Shown: positions 14,400 through 15,517 of the stretch, piece after piece
Numbering within the stretch: position 1 is the first letter of the stretch
Layout of the letters: each line of letters opens with the position of its first letter
Assembly: GCA_003220905.1 (NCBI GenBank)
Contig: QHTS01000023.1
Location: 1 to 15,517, forward strand
Source of the DNA: Gemmatimonadota bacterium
GTDB taxonomy: Bacteria > Gemmatimonadota > Gemmatimonadetes > Gemmatimonadales > GWC2-71-9
Direction: 5' to 3'
DNA: 15,517 nucleotides
The notes under the pieces: generated by a model
Database searches by the model: none
The model's input: only the letters and a program-made list of their open reading frames with translations
What the model was told of the DNA's origin: nothing
Made by a program: the position numbers and the translations under genes

Positions 14400-15517
14400 A
14401 GCGTCGCCTCGGCTTTTCGACCCGCGCCGTGCATGGCGACCCGGAGGCGCGCCCCGACTGGGCGCCGGTGGTGGCACCCCTGTACCAGAGCGCCACGTTC
14501 ACCAATCCCATCGGGTCCGCCCAGGAAGTCATCTACGCCCGCTACGGCAACAACCCCAACCACGTGGCGATCGCCAGGCGCCTCGCGCTGCTCGAGGGCG
14601 CCGAGGCGGCGCTGTTCGTGGGCAGCGGCATGGGCGCGATCGCCCTGTCGCACCTCGCCGTGCTCCGACCCGGCGACCACCTGCTCTCGAGTGAGTGGAT
14701 CTACGGTGGCGTGTACCGGTTGTTCGCACAGGAGTTCGGTCGCTTCGGCATCGAGGTGTCGTTCGTCAACCCGCTGGAGCCCCGCACCTGGAAGCGCGGG
14801 CTCAAAAAGAACACGCGGGCCATCTTCGTCGAGACCCCCACCAATCCCCTGCTTCGGGTGCTCGATCTCGAGCCGATCGCCGCGCTGTGCAAGACCGAGG
14901 GGCTCGCGCTGCTGGTCGACTCGACCTTCGCCACGCCGTTGAACTACCGGCCGCTCGAGCATGGCGCGGATGTGGTGATCCACAGCGCCACGAAATACCT
15001 GAACGGCCACTCCGATGTGCTCGCGGGCGCGGTGGCGGGCAGCGAGTCGGTGATCGAAGAGGTGCGCAAGCTCCTGCACGTGTGGGGCCAAGCGCTGGAC
15101 CCGATGGCGGCCTGGTTGATCGATCGCGGGATGAAGACGCTCGCCGTGCGCGTGGCGCGGCAGAACGAGACCGCCCTGGCGGTCGCCCAGTGGTGCGCCA
15201 CGCAGCCGCCGTTCACCGCGGTGCACTACCCCGGGCTGCCGTCACACGCCGATCACGACGTTGCGACGCGGATCCTCAACGGCTTCGGGGGTATGCTGGG
15301 GGTCGAGCTCAAGGGGGGCGCGCGGGCGGCGGAGCGGTTCCTGCGCGCGCTCACGATCGCGACGCACGCGCCGAGTCTCGGAGGCGTCGAGACGCTCGTG
15401 TCCGAGCCGCGGCTCACGTCGCACGCGATGCTCACACCCGACGCCCGGGCACGGGCTGGCATTGCCGACGGCTTCCTGAGATTTTCCATCGGACTGGAGG
15501 ACGCCGACGACATCATC
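14396..15517 (+). CDS. Cys/Met-metabolism PLP-dependent enzyme (trans-sulfuration family), runs off right edge
   Basis: This is an aspartate-aminotransferase-fold enzyme of the cystathionine gamma-synthase group; 374 codons are visible, about 20-30 short of a full protein. The N terminus GFSTRAVHGD and VAPLYQSATF are typical. YARYGNNPNH and LEGAEAALFVGSGMGAI contact the cofactor phosphate. FVETPTNPLLRVLDLEPIA and LVDSTFATPL supply the pyridine-binding Asp. The Schiff-base lysine is K200 in HSATKYLNGHSDV. Near the right edge SLGGVETLVSEP and FLRFSIGLED are C-terminal signatures. The start is GTG at 14396 in a GTGA overlap with the STAS gene. It could be cystathionine gamma-synthase, beta- or gamma-lyase, or an O-acyl-homoserine sulfhydrylase; the sequence alone does not decide, so no symbol is given. 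Confidence 0.9.
   Translation, partial: MKRRLGFSTRAVHGDPEARPDWAPVVAPLYQSATFTNPIGSAQEVIYARYGNNPNHVAIARRLALLEGAEAALFVGSGMGAIALSHLAVLRPGDHLLSSEWIYGGVYRLFAQEFGRFGIEVSFVNPLEPRTWKRGLKKNTRAIFVETPTNPLLRVLDLEPIAALCKTEGLALLVDSTFATPLNYRPLEHGADVVIHSATKYLNGHSDVLAGAVAGSESVIEEVRKLLHVWGQALDPMAAWLIDRGMKTLAVRVARQNETALAVAQWCATQPPFTAVHYPGLPSHADHDVATRILNGFGGMLGVELKGGARAAERFLRALTIATHAPSLGGVETLVSEPRLTSHAMLTPDARARAGIADGFLRFSIGLEDADDII

Noticed and set aside
14141..15226. 361-codon minus-strand open frame opposite the STAS and PLP-enzyme genes
   Set aside because: It spans two coupled plus-strand genes and shows no domain.

Overview
The window is high-GC bacterial DNA that is almost entirely coding. The organism is probably a Gram-negative (diderm), uncultured-type bacterium: one gene encodes a family-9 lipopolysaccharide heptosyltransferase, and two genes encode exported proteins with signal peptides. 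The gene content, many GTG/TTG starts and overlapping genes would fit Gemmatimonadota. That is an impression from protein flavour, not a phylogenetic result.

Left block (1-4178, minus strand, leading off the left edge): DUF58 VWA-type protein -> BatA-type membrane protein -> Mfd transcription-repair coupling factor. The first two overlap through GTGA and the second pair share one base (TGATG), so this looks like one translationally coupled operon. Only the first 518 residues of Mfd are in the window. Its reading frame carries a 24-base perfect palindrome in a linker. Positions 4179-4350 form the divergent spacer to the next genes.

Middle block (4351-7216, plus strand): a secreted DUF4384 protein with an Arg/Pro/Glu/Asp-rich tail, a strong hairpin terminator, then a complete secreted M28-family zinc peptidase with a signal peptide. 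It meets a short Rho factor (7220-8212 or longer, minus strand) tail to tail with a 3-base gap. The rho frame stays open upstream of its only conventional start codon and there encodes residues resembling the Rho RNA-binding fold, so its start is uncertain.

Right block (8383-15517, plus strand, running off the right edge): lepA (EF-4) -> GT9 heptosyltransferase -> ROK-family glucokinase-like kinase -> PfkB-family sugar kinase -> STAS-like/HATPase protein -> small STAS protein -> PLP-dependent Cys/Met-metabolism enzyme. All seven are chained by overlaps (8, 23 and then four consecutive 4-base GTGA overlaps), with no intergenic DNA over about 7.1 kb. The unusual part is a partner-switching-like pair (a serine-kinase-type ATPase plus a STAS protein) embedded between two sugar kinases and a sulfur amino-acid enzyme. 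No sigma factor or PP2C phosphatase is visible beside it. I see no rRNA, tRNA, CRISPR array, IS element or prophage gene.
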